From JBGZFC01 sp964346495 (GTDB lineage Bacteria > Bacteroidota > Bacteroidia > Bacteroidales > Dysgonomonadaceae), in the NCBI GenBank assembly GCA_964346495.1, contig CAYFUW010000012.1:1-32730 (forward strand): DNA of 32,730 nucleotides, read 5' to 3'. The notes under the pieces were generated by a model, which made no database searches, was not told the DNA's origin, and saw only the letters and a program-made list of their open reading frames with translations. The position numbers and the translations under genes are program-made. Below are positions 9,353 through 17,368 of the stretch, piece by piece (position 1 is the stretch's first letter; every line of letters starts with the position of its first letter).

Positions 9353-10390
9353 TTATTCAGTTAATTCTCCACGTAAAGATATGGGCATTAGTCTTCTTAC
9401 TTCAGACAATGAATTATCATTTCCAAACAAGAACATTAGTTTTGAAATAGCTGCTTCGGTAGTTATATCATGTCCGGAAACCACTCCTATTTTCTCCAAT
9501 TGTAACCCTGTTTCATATCTGGTCATTTCCACACTTCCGTATATACATTGAGTAACATTGACCACTACAACCCCACGAGCCACAACATCTTCCAGCATCT
9601 TAATAAACCACTCGCTTTGCGGAGCATTTCCCGAGCCATAAGTCTCCAAAACAATCCCTTTCAGTGAAGGAACGCTAAGAATTGCATCCACTATTTCGGG
9701 TTGAATACCCGGGAATAGCTTAAGTATAGCCACATTATTGTCTAAATTGTAATTGAACGATACAGGTTTATTGTAATCGGGTTGTAAAATAAATTTGTTG
9801 TGATATCGAATATCTATTCCAACATCTGCCAAATATGCATAATTAGGACTATTGAATGCACTAAAGTTTTCTGAACTAACTTTTGAAGTACGATTTCCTC
9901 GCATCAGCAAATTTTGCATATATACGCACACTTCAGGTACGACTGCTCTACCATCGTCATGTTTATCTGCTGCAATCTCTAGAGCAGTAATTAAGTTCTC
10001 TTTCCCATCGGTACGTAACTTACCAATAGGCAGTTGTGAGCCGGTCAAAATTACTGGCTTTGTAAGATTCTCCAACATCAGACTTAGTGCCGATGCGGTA
10101 TATGACATAGTGTCGGTACCATGCAAAACTACAAAACCATCATATTTATCGTAATTTATCTCGATAACTTTCAGAATTTCCTGCCAATTATGCGGTGTTA
10201 TATCCGATGAGTCTATAGCCGGCTCAAAAAGATAAGAGTCAACCGTAAAATTCAATCGCTCCATTTCCGGCACTTTCGATTGTAAATGACTAAAATTAAA
10301 CGGTTCTAACGTTCCGGTATTGGTATTTTCTACCATTCCTATAGTTCCACCGGTATAAATAAGCAATACTTTTGCATTTTTATCAATCAT
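9353..10390 (-). CDS. ansA: Type I (cytoplasmic) L-asparaginase
   Basis: The enzyme hydrolyses L-asparagine to aspartate and ammonia. The ATG at 10388-10390 is chosen, giving 345 residues. The frame stays open 53 codons further upstream, but that stretch is cysteine-rich, unlike the family, and overlaps a promoter-like site. From the chosen start the protein opens MIDKNAKVLLIYTGGTIGMV; TGGTIG (13-18) carries the catalytic threonine. The second active-site segment HGTDTMSYTAS is at 90-100. Length and lack of a signal peptide fit the AnsA-type enzyme and not the periplasmic AnsB type. It is probably a single-gene unit, upstream of nifJ on the same strand and 346 bp away. Confidence 0.93.
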   Translation of the reverse strand: MIDKNAKVLLIYTGGTIGMVENTNTGTLEPFNFSHLQSKVPEMERLNFTVDSYLFEPAIDSSDITPHNWQEILKVIEINYDKYDGFVVLHGTDTMSYTASALSLMLENLTKPVILTGSQLPIGKLRTDGKENLITALEIAADKHDDGRAVVPEVCVYMQNLLMRGNRTSKVSSENFSAFNSPNYAYLADVGIDIRYHNKFILQPDYNKPVSFNYNLDNNVAILKLFPGIQPEIVDAILSVPSLKGIVLETYGSGNAPQSEWFIKMLEDVVARGVVVVNVTQCIYGSVEMTRYETGLQLEKIGVVSGHDITTEAAISKLMFLFGNDNSLSEVRRLMPISLRGELTE

Positions 10391-10409
10391 AACTACATTA
10401 GTTTTTTTA

Positions 10410-10417
10410 CAAAAATA
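10410..10417 (-). promoter_or_regulatory. Candidate -7 box for ansA
   Basis: The minus strand reads TATTTTTG (TAnnTTTG) 20 nt upstream of the chosen ATG. It lies inside the upstream open frame, which supports the shorter start. No clear -33 partner was found. Confidence 0.35.
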
Positions 10418-10611
10418 GCAAAATGAAAGAAAACATCTCCTATTTTTGATAATAAATTTGTCTTTTATGCAAGTAACACTCTTTTTTATCGGAATAATTC
10501 CACAAAAAAAACTGACACCAAGCACCACGCACCTCGTACCACAAAACACAGGTTGCTTCCGCGCGAATCCTTTCGCATGGTATTGTTCAGTAAACGAGTA
10601 AACTATTCGAA

Positions 10612-10635
10612 GTCAGGATTGCAAATCCCTCCGAC
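10612..10635. repeat. REP-like 24-bp hairpin repeat, copy 2
   Basis: GTCAGGATT, GCA, AATCCCT, CCGAC: the same layout as 5321-5344 and 20467-20490. The rest of the 364-bp spacer between ansA and the osmC-like gene (10391-10754) shows low-complexity text such as CACGCACCTCGTACCAC (10526-10542) and no gene. Confidence 0.7.
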
Positions 10636-10754
10636 AAGAAGAACACGGAAAACAGAACACAAAGCGCAACAACGAACTAATATCTGATTCGGTTGTTTAA
10701 GTAAAACAGACAAAAATTTAATTAATCACAGCAAATAAATAACAATAAAAAATT

Positions 10755-11171
10755 ATGGCAACACATTCTATTAAAACAGTTTGGAGAGAAAACAATATTT
10801 TTGATACAGTAATTGACGGACATACACTCACTATCGATTTAGCAGAAGAAGCAGGTGGAAACGATGCAGGACCTCGCCCCAAAAAGTTGGTGTTGGCGGC
10901 GGCAACAGGATGCACCGGCTTGGATGTTGTAGAGATTTTGAAAAAAATGCGCATCGACATTAAAAGTTTTGCTATTGATGTTGAAGCAGACCTTACCACA
11001 GAATACCCTATCACATACACTTCAATAAAAGTAATTTACGAATTTGAAGGCGACAATCTACCTAAAGATAAAATTGAAAGGGCGTGCAGACTCTCATTCG
11101 ATAGCTATTGCGGTGTGATGGCATTACTTAAAAAAGCTATTCCGGTTACATATGAAATCAGAATAAAATAA
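10755..11171 (+). CDS. OsmC-family protein
   Basis: This 138-residue protein belongs to the OsmC/Ohr superfamily, whose better-known members reduce organic hydroperoxides through a pair of cysteines. The conserved central helix begins KKLVLAAATGCTGLDVVEIL, placing the candidate peroxidatic cysteine at 53. The partner lies in DSYCGVMALL (Cys119). The layout (short N-terminal beta region, GPRPKKL, then the Cys helix) resembles the YhfA-like branch more than true Ohr or OsmC, so the physiological substrate is uncertain. It is cytoplasmic, with no signal peptide. It diverges from ansA and is followed by a gene with its own promoter, so it is probably transcribed alone. Confidence 0.88.
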   Translation: MATHSIKTVWRENNIFDTVIDGHTLTIDLAEEAGGNDAGPRPKKLVLAAATGCTGLDVVEILKKMRIDIKSFAIDVEADLTTEYPITYTSIKVIYEFEGDNLPKDKIERACRLSFDSYCGVMALLKKAIPVTYEIRIK

Positions 11172-11190
11172 AATATTTCATAACGATTAA

Positions 11191-11222
11191 TTGAATAACA
11201 TTAAACATATTTTATATCTTTG
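11191..11222 (+). promoter_or_regulatory. Promoter of the interrupted envelope-protein gene
   Basis: TTG at 11191-11193 and TATCTTTG at 11215-11222 are separated by 21 nt, fitting the Bacteroidetes -33/-7 pattern. Transcription would start near 11229, giving a leader of about 55 nt before the ATG at 11284. This argues against the earlier in-frame ATG, which overlaps the promoter. Confidence 0.55.
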
Positions 11223-11283
11223 TTACGTAGATTGTAAACAGTACAATAAGCATAAACACAATAGTAAAATAAAGATATATTAT

Positions 11284-12459
11284 ATGAAACTTAAAAGCTT
11301 AATTTTAGTCGGATTACTATTTTCAATTGTAGCACTTAATGCTCAAACAAATTTCAGACCTGGATATATCATAAGTTTGACAGGAGATACTATATATGGG
11401 GATATAGACTATCGTGGTGATTTCCTTATGAGTATGCTCTGCAAATTCAGAAGTGAAGATAAAACTATTACATAATTTTCACCGTTTGATATTAGCGGAT
11501 TCAGATTTATCGATAGCAAGTACTATGTATCGAGACAGGTAAAGGGCAAAAGAGCATTCCTCGAATACCTAATCAAAGGTAAAGTAAATGTATATTACAT
11601 GAGAGATAGTGAAGGAGATCACTACTTTATTGATAAAGATGACGTTGAATTAACTGAGATTCCGTACGAAGAGAGTATTATTTATGTTGATGATAAAGCA
11701 AAACTTTTTGAATCCACAAAACATATAGGAGTATTGAACTACTTTATGCAAGATGCTCCGGAGTTTCAATCACGAATAGAAAACTTGAAAAAACCGGGAC
11801 ATAAAGGTTTGATTAAATTGGCAGAAGATTATCATAATGTTGTTTGCAAGGACGAACAATGTGTAATTTATGAGAAACCGGTTCCATTTATTAAAATTAA
11901 GCCGGAAGTATTTGTAGGAATGAACAAATATTTAAACGTTAGAGATTTTTTCTCACAATTTAATGTTGAAAATACGGCTTTAATTAATGAAGAAACGCTT
12001 AGTGCTATTTTAGGCTCAAACACCGGACCTAATAAAGCTTATAACACAAACTTTCATGTGAATGCAGGAATAATTGCCCATATCTGGCTACCAAGAGCAA
12101 GTGAAAACCTCTACTTTAAAACCGGATTAATATACTCACAACTCCAAATAAAAGAGAGAAAAAAAACCCTTTCTCAAGATTACATTTATGTGCTCAGGAC
12201 ACTTAATTATTTCAAACTACCTTTACAAATTGAGTACGTCTATCCTAAAGGTGTAGTCAGACCACGAATTGCTTACGGACCAGTCATTTCTTCATCAAAA
12301 CAGATGACAGTCTCTTGCGATGTTGGAGCTAATATAAGGTTATCTGATTCATTTTTTATTACTGCAACTTCTGATTTCGAATTTAATCCTACAGTTGTAA
12401 TTTTTCCGAAAAGCCTGTTCACCTATTCTTTGAGACTGGGAGTATTATATAATATTTAA
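11284..12459 (+). pseudogene. Envelope protein gene interrupted by an in-frame TAA
   Basis: The start ATG at 11284 opens MKLKSLILVGLLFSIVALNAQ, a signal peptide. It is followed by RPGYIISLTGDTIYGDIDYRG, a pattern seen in Bacteroidetes proteins with a short N-terminal repeat-like domain and a C-terminal outer-membrane barrel. A TAA at 11473-11475 stops the frame after 63 residues. The same frame then continues without another stop to 12459 (FSPFDISGFRFIDSKYYVSRQ and onward). The C-terminal third (from about NTNFHVNAGIIAHIWLP) alternates aromatic and polar residues and ends SLRLGVLYNI, like a small beta-barrel. One base change would restore about 391 residues. The next in-frame ATG is at 11599 but lacks a signal peptide. 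Function unknown; nonsense mutation, sequence error and stop readthrough remain possible. Confidence 0.8.
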
Positions 12460-12540
12460 TTTTTTACACGAATGGGTAATTTTTCCTAAAACATAAAATA
12501 ATTTCATTAAACAAATCGAACAATTAAATATATTTTCACT

Positions 12541-13800
12541 ATGCAAACAATGGATTCATTTAATTTTGCCAATAAAAAGGCTTTTGTACGCGTTGATTTC
12601 AACGTGCCACTCGATGAAAATCTTAAAATCACTGATGACACAAGAATTCGTGCCGCTATTCCCACTCTTAAAAAGATTCTTAAAGACGGAGGTATCGTAA
12701 TCATTGGCTCACACCTTGGACGACCAAAAGGTGTAGAAGAGAAATATTCTCTAAAACATATTATATCACGCATTTCAGAATTATTGGAAGTAGACGTTGA
12801 ATTTGCTAATGATTGCATTGGTGAAGAGACATCAGCAAAGGTTAAAAACTTAAAGCCGAGACAAGCTCTTCTACTTGAAAACCTACGCTTCTATGCCGAA
12901 GAGGAGGGAAAACCTCGTTTGCCGGAAACTGCTACCGAAGATGAAGTATCGAAAGCAAAAGCGGAAATGAAAGGGTTACAAAAAACTTTCACCGAAAAAC
13001 TTGCTTCTTACGCCGATGTATATGTAAATGATGCGTTTGGTACAGCGCATCGTGCACACGCTTCTACAGCACTTATAGCTGATTATTTCGATGCAGACAA
13101 TAAACTATTTGGATATCTGTTACAAAGTGAAGTCACAGCAGTAGAAACAGTTATGAACAATGCTCAAAGACCTTTTACTGCGATAATGGGAGGCTCTAAA
13201 GTTTCAACAAAAATAGATATCATCAAAAATTTGTTGGATAAAGTTGATAACTTGATTCTTGCAGGCGGAATGACCTACACTTTCTCAAAAGCTTTCGGCG
13301 GATCAATTGGTGACTCTATCGTGGAGAATGATAAACTCGATTTAGCTCGCGAAATAGTTGAAGAAGCAAAAGCTAAAGGTGTAAACTTATATTTGGCAAG
13401 CGATGCAAAAATAGGCGACAAATTCAGCAATGATGCTAACACTAAATATGTTCCCGTTAAAGAGATCCCGGATGGTTGGGAAGGAATGGATATCGGTCTT
13501 GAAACAAGAGAAAAATTTGCCGAAGTTATTAAAGATTCAAAAACTATCTTATGGAACGGACCCGTTGGCGTTTTCGAGTTTGATAATTTCGATGGTGGTT
13601 CACGTGCAGTTTCAGATGCTATTGTTGCAGCAACCGAAAAAGGTGCATATTCACTAGTAGGTGGCGGCGACTCTGTTGCTTGTGTAAACAAATTCAAACA
13701 TGCAGATAAAGTTTCTTATGTATCAACCGGAGGCGGTGCACTTTTGGAAATGATTGAAGGAAAAACTCTTCCCGGTGTGAAAGCGATTAGAGGATATTAA
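12541..13800 (+). CDS. pgk: Phosphoglycerate kinase
   Basis: This 419-residue cytoplasmic enzyme transfers phosphate from 1,3-bisphosphoglycerate to ADP in glycolysis and works in reverse in gluconeogenesis. The N-terminal substrate-binding segment VRVDFNVPLD is at 16-25, followed by SHLGRPKG (57-64), LLLENLRFY and VNDAFGTAHRAHAS. The hinge and nucleotide domain include MGGSKVSTKIDI (about 215) and the C-terminal VGGGDSVACVNK (about 373-384). A second in-frame ATG nine bases downstream (12550) is an equally possible start. Length is normal for the Bacteroidetes enzyme. It is transcribed alone; a strong hairpin lies just past the stop. Confidence 0.97.
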   Translation: MQTMDSFNFANKKAFVRVDFNVPLDENLKITDDTRIRAAIPTLKKILKDGGIVIIGSHLGRPKGVEEKYSLKHIISRISELLEVDVEFANDCIGEETSAKVKNLKPRQALLLENLRFYAEEEGKPRLPETATEDEVSKAKAEMKGLQKTFTEKLASYADVYVNDAFGTAHRAHASTALIADYFDADNKLFGYLLQSEVTAVETVMNNAQRPFTAIMGGSKVSTKIDIIKNLLDKVDNLILAGGMTYTFSKAFGGSIGDSIVENDKLDLAREIVEEAKAKGVNLYLASDAKIGDKFSNDANTKYVPVKEIPDGWEGMDIGLETREKFAEVIKDSKTILWNGPVGVFEFDNFDGGSRAVSDAIVAATEKGAYSLVGGGDSVACVNKFKHADKVSYVSTGGGALLEMIEGKTLPGVKAIRGY

Positions 13801-13811
13801 TTGTAAATAAA

Positions 13812-13839
13812 GTAGAGACGCGGCATGCCACGTCTCTAC
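13812..13839. repeat. Palindromic hairpin element downstream of pgk
   Basis: GTAGAGACG (13812-13820) pairs perfectly with CGTCTCTAC (13831-13839), and the loop itself contains GGCATGCC. It begins 12 nt after the pgk stop. There is no U-run directly after it, so it looks more like a mobile palindromic repeat than a simple terminator, though it may still protect the pgk transcript end. Confidence 0.75.
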
Positions 13840-13944
13840 GATTTTACTCAAAATAGGAAAATTGTAAAATAATTTTGCTTTTGGTGATAAAACATGTAGC
13901 TTTCAGCTGTCAGACCGCACTGCGTAACACGAAAAACAAAAATA

Positions 13945-14005
13945 GATTCTTCACTGCGTTCAGAATGACAAAAGCAATCGAGTGTTAGGCTTTTGATACA
14001 GCTTC
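13945..14005 (+). repeat. 61-bp dispersed intergenic repeat, copy 2
   Basis: This is the gap-free counterpart of 4944-5004, which is in the opposite orientation. It runs directly into GAGCGAAGC, so the end reads GCTTCGAGCGAAGC, a small imperfect palindrome. Confidence 0.75.
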
Positions 14006-14014
14006 GAGCGAAGC

Positions 14015-14118
14015 GGAGGGGTTATTTAATAGTACTGCCCAAAAAGATATGTGTTTATTATTTCAACATCTAACCCCTCCTCCCGCTTCACGGGATACTC
14101 CCCTTTGCAAAAGGGGAG
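14015..14118. repeat. Inverted-repeat element with an inner hairpin
   Basis: GGAGGGGTTA (14015-14024) and its exact reverse complement TAACCCCTCC (14071-14080) flank 46 AT-rich bases, like a very small non-coding element with terminal inverted repeats. Immediately beyond, CTCCCCTTT (14098-14106) pairs perfectly with AAAGGGGAG (14110-14118) around GCA. The remainder of the 405-bp spacer up to 14205 is low-complexity text (CCTCGAAACACGTAACCCG and similar) with no gene. The hairpin may also terminate typA transcripts arriving on the minus strand. Confidence 0.6.
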
Positions 14119-14205
14119 AGCTGCAACGTCTGCGAAATACAACGTACCCCAAACCTCGAAACACGTAACCCGACCCTCGTATCACGCAACCCGAAACACT
14201 CCAAA

Positions 14206-16014
14206 CTAGCCTTCCGCCTTTTTCGCCATTCGTTTTCTATCATTTTCGTCCAACAAGATTTTCCTTATTCGCATAGACTTTGGCGTAATCTCCACATACT
14301 CATCTTCTTTTATATATTCCAAAGCCTCTTCCAAGCTAAAAATTACAGGTGGCGCTAACTGTGCCTTATCATCACTACCGGAAGCACGAACGTTGGTCAG
14401 TTTCTTAGATTTTGTAACATTCACAACCAAGTCGCCCTCTTTATTACTCTCTCCTACTACCTGACCTTCATAAACATCGGTTTGAGGCTCGATAAAAAAG
14501 CGTCCTCTATCTTGCAATTTATCTAAAGCATATGCAAAAGCATTACCCGATTCTCCTGCTATAATAGAACCATTCTGACGCTTCTCGATTGTACCTTTCC
14601 AAGGTTGAAACTCCAAAAAACGATGTGCCATAATAGCCTCTCCGGCGGAAAGAGTAAGCACTAAATTATTCAATCCGATAATACCACGAGAAGGAATTAA
14701 AAACTCAACGTGCATACGGTCATTTTTTCGCTCCATTCGTTGCATTTCACCTTTTCTTCTGGTAACAACATCGATAATCTTACTAACATACTCTTCGGGA
14801 AGATTGATAGTAAGCTGCTCAATCGGCTCATGCTTTTCTCCGGCAATCTCTTTTATAATTACCTGAGGTTGTCCCACTTGTAACTCATATCCTTCACGAC
14901 GCATAGTTTCAATAAGAACAGACAAATGTAGCACTCCACGTCCATATACAATCCATGAATCGGAACTATCAGTCTCTTCCACCCTCAATGCCAGATTTTT
15001 ATCCAACTCACGCATCAATCGCTCATAAATATGTCTTGAAGTAACATATTTACCCTCTTTCCCAAAAAATGGAGAGTTATTTATTGTGAACAGCATCGAC
15101 ATAGTCGGCTCATCTATCGCAATGGGGTCCAATGGCTCAGGATTTTCCCAATCGGTGATTGTATCGCCAATCTCAAAACCGTCAATACCAATAAGCGCAC
15201 AAATATCTCCGGAAACAACTTCATCTACCTTTGTACGACCTAATCCTTCGAAAACGTCCAACTCTTTGATGCGAACCTTTTTGATCTCACCTGTGCGTTT
15301 ACACAATGCATAATCTTTTCCGTTTGCAATCACTCCACGATGAACGCGACCTATCGCAATACGCCCAACATAGTTTGAGTAATCGAGCGATGTAATCAAC
15401 ATTTGTGGCGTTCCCTCCAATGATTTGGGTGCCGGAATATGATTCTTTATCGCTTCAAGCAAGGGAACAATGTTATCCGACGGAGTTTTCCAATCACTCG
15501 ACATCCAATTGTGCTTTGCCGAACCGTAAATTGTGGGGAAATTGAGTTGCTCTTCGGTTGCATCGAGATTAAACATCAGGTCGAATACAGCTTCTTGCAC
15601 CTCTTCGGGACGACAGTTGGGTTTGTCAACTTTATTGATTACCAATATAGGTTTCAACCCAATTTCGAGTGCTTTTTGCAACACGAAACGAGTCTGAGGC
15701 ATAGGTCCTTCAAAGGCATCTACTACCAAAAGGCAACCATCTGCCATATTCAGCACTCGCTCCACCTCTCCACCAAAGTCGGCGTGTCCGGGTGTGTCAA
15801 TTATATTTATTTTTAAATCTCCATATCTGATTGATACGTTTTTAGACAGAATAGTTATTCCGCGTTCTCGCTCCAAGTCGTTATTATCGAGTATCAGATT
15901 ATCTGCTTGCTGATGATTGTTAAACAGATTTCCGACCATAAGCATTTTATCCACCAATGTGGTTTTGCCGTGGTCAACGTGAGCTATAATGGCAATATTT
16001 CTTATGTTTTGCAT
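14206..16014 (-). CDS. typA: Ribosome-associated GTPase TypA/BipA
   Basis: This 602-residue translational GTPase is related to EF-G. It binds the ribosome and helps large-subunit assembly and stress or low-temperature growth. G1 is AHVDHGKTT (11-19), the switch region contains ERERGITIL, G3 is DTPGH (73-77) and G4 is NKVD (127-130). EF-G-like domains II, III and V follow, and the family-specific C-terminal domain includes LTNVRASGSDDKAQLAPP. The length is typical. It starts with MQNIRNIAIIAHVDHGKTT, with no alternative start needed. It diverges from the tonB-like gene and forms a single-gene unit. Confidence 0.97.
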   Translation of the reverse strand: MQNIRNIAIIAHVDHGKTTLVDKMLMVGNLFNNHQQADNLILDNNDLERERGITILSKNVSIRYGDLKINIIDTPGHADFGGEVERVLNMADGCLLVVDAFEGPMPQTRFVLQKALEIGLKPILVINKVDKPNCRPEEVQEAVFDLMFNLDATEEQLNFPTIYGSAKHNWMSSDWKTPSDNIVPLLEAIKNHIPAPKSLEGTPQMLITSLDYSNYVGRIAIGRVHRGVIANGKDYALCKRTGEIKKVRIKELDVFEGLGRTKVDEVVSGDICALIGIDGFEIGDTITDWENPEPLDPIAIDEPTMSMLFTINNSPFFGKEGKYVTSRHIYERLMRELDKNLALRVEETDSSDSWIVYGRGVLHLSVLIETMRREGYELQVGQPQVIIKEIAGEKHEPIEQLTINLPEEYVSKIIDVVTRRKGEMQRMERKNDRMHVEFLIPSRGIIGLNNLVLTLSAGEAIMAHRFLEFQPWKGTIEKRQNGSIIAGESGNAFAYALDKLQDRGRFFIEPQTDVYEGQVVGESNKEGDLVVNVTKSKKLTNVRASGSDDKAQLAPPVIFSLEEALEYIKEDEYVEITPKSMRIRKILLDENDRKRMAKKAEG

Positions 16015-16034
16015 ATATCATATATTTTCGGGCG

Positions 16035-16042
16035 CAAAGGTA
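16035..16042 (-). promoter_or_regulatory. Candidate -7 box for typA
   Basis: The minus strand reads TACCTTTG (TAnnTTTG) 20 nt upstream of the typA ATG, implying a very short leader. No -33 TTTG at the usual spacing was found. Confidence 0.4.
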
Positions 16043-16136
16043 ATGTTTTTTAGCAATATTTTTTCATAATAGATTAAAACATTACAATTATCAAATTATA
16101 AATTGACTTAAATGGAAAGATAATGTTCAATTTGCA

Positions 16137-16168
16137 TTTGTTTTATTTTTAAGACTCTATTATCTTTG
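16137..16168 (+). promoter_or_regulatory. Promoter of the double-TonB-domain gene
   Basis: TTTG (16137-16140) and TATCTTTG (16161-16168) are exactly 20 nt apart, an ideal Bacteroidetes -33/-7 pair. Transcription would begin near 16175, leaving a leader of about 135 nt before the ATG at 16309. No riboswitch or strong hairpin was recognised in the leader. Confidence 0.7.
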
Positions 16169-16308
16169 CAGGAAATATTGGAAAATCATCGGTTGTATTC
16201 TTTTTTAATAAAGATGTTCTCGTTGTATAATTTTTACAGCACAACAAATCGATAGCTTTCAAAGAATAAAATCACACAATAAACGAATTATATCACAACA
16301 TAGAAATA

Positions 16309-17232
16309 ATGAATATCAACAAACTAAAAATATCTTTTCTGATAATTTTATTTATCGCGACACAACTACTCACAACACAGCTTTTTGCAAACAATATATA
16401 CTTAGCACAGAAAAAAAATCCGCCTGCTGCAGGTGAAAGAGTAATAGATGACCCTGATATTCCACCAATATTCACGGGTGGAACAGCTGAAATGAACAAA
16501 TTTATTTCTAATAACCTCCGCTACCCGGCCGATGCTGCAAACCGTAACGCACAAGGATTGGTGGTATATACATTTATTGTTGAGAAAGATGGTTCTTTAA
16601 GCAATTTTGAACTTATGCACCGTGCCGACTCTCTATTAAATGAAGAGGCATTGAGAATTTTGCAACTGATGCCGCCATGGCGTCCGGCAAAATATAAAAA
16701 CGAGACTGTACGTTCCAAAACATACGTTCCGATGTACTTCCGTCTGAATAAAAATGCAAAGGCATCTAATAAAAACAGAACAATGGCAGCTGCACCATCT
16801 CCTGCCACAAGACCAACAAATCCTTATACACCACAACAGACCAATGCAAGTCAAACAACCGAAACTGTTACTGAAAGGATTGACACGGAAGTTTATACTA
16901 TAGTTAACAAAATGCCGCAGTTTTTTAATGGAGAGCGAGGTTTGGCAACTTTCATTGCTAACCAGATGCGATACCCTATCGAAGCAAGACAACAAGGGAT
17001 AGAAGGACGTATAATATGCTCTTTTATTGTAGGAATTGACGGCAGCGTATCGAATGTTGAAGTTGTGCAAGGACTGCACCCACAACTCGATGCAGAAGCT
17101 GTACGAGTATTGAGCATTATGCCAAAATGGATTCCGGGAGAAAACAATGGAGAAAAAGTAAGTGTAAAGTGTCTGCAACCTATCGATTTCACCATCGATG
17201 AAGAGATGATTCCACCACTGGAAAAAGAGTAA
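16309..17232 (+). CDS. Secreted protein with two TonB C-terminal domains
   Basis: This 307-residue protein starts with an exported N-terminus (KISFLIILFIATQLLTTQLFA, about 8-27). It carries two copies of the TonB C-terminal fold. Copy 1 (about 60-146) contains FISNNLRYPADAANRNAQG, VVYTFIVEKDGSLSNF and a closing MPPWRPA. Copy 2 (about 205-295) contains FIANQMRYPIEARQQGIEG, CSFIVGIDGSVSNV and MPKWIPGENNG. A Thr/Pro/Asn-rich linker (147-195) separates them. True TonB anchors in the inner membrane, has a long Pro-rich spacer and one such domain, and often sits with exbB/exbD; none of that is seen here. It may bind TonB boxes or act as a periplasmic adaptor, which is inference. The family assignment is firm. 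Confidence 0.85.
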   Translation: MNINKLKISFLIILFIATQLLTTQLFANNIYLAQKKNPPAAGERVIDDPDIPPIFTGGTAEMNKFISNNLRYPADAANRNAQGLVVYTFIVEKDGSLSNFELMHRADSLLNEEALRILQLMPPWRPAKYKNETVRSKTYVPMYFRLNKNAKASNKNRTMAAAPSPATRPTNPYTPQQTNASQTTETVTERIDTEVYTIVNKMPQFFNGERGLATFIANQMRYPIEARQQGIEGRIICSFIVGIDGSVSNVEVVQGLHPQLDAEAVRVLSIMPKWIPGENNGEKVSVKCLQPIDFTIDEEMIPPLEKE

Positions 17233-17281
17233 TAAAGCACTGCAAAAAACCGCATAAAATTATTATTACAAACTACAGACA

Positions 17282-17310
17282 GGTAATGGTCAGACACAAA
17301 AGCCATTACC
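17282..17310 (+). other. Hairpin between the TonB-domain gene and uvrA
   Basis: GGTAATGG (17282-17289) pairs with CCATTACC (17303-17310) around a 13-nt loop. The following CTTAATCATTTT is only weakly T-rich, so this may attenuate rather than fully separate transcription into uvrA, which starts 59 nt later. Confidence 0.5.
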
Positions 17311-17368
17311 CTTAATCATTTTAAATCAACAGTTTAAATACAAACCCAGATTGCCACCAACATAATTT

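Noticed and set aside
10391..10549. N-terminal extension of the asparaginase frame by 53 residues
   Set aside because: The added residues are cysteine-rich, unlike the family, and a TAnnTTTG promoter box lies inside them; the internal ATG gives the normal length.
11191..11283. Upstream extension of the interrupted envelope-protein gene
   Set aside because: It overlaps the predicted promoter and would bury the signal peptide that begins at 11284.
16636..17178. 180-codon minus-strand frame opposite the TonB-domain gene
   Set aside because: Antisense shadow of a gene with clear domains and an excellent promoter; the translation is cysteine- and serine-rich without a family signature.
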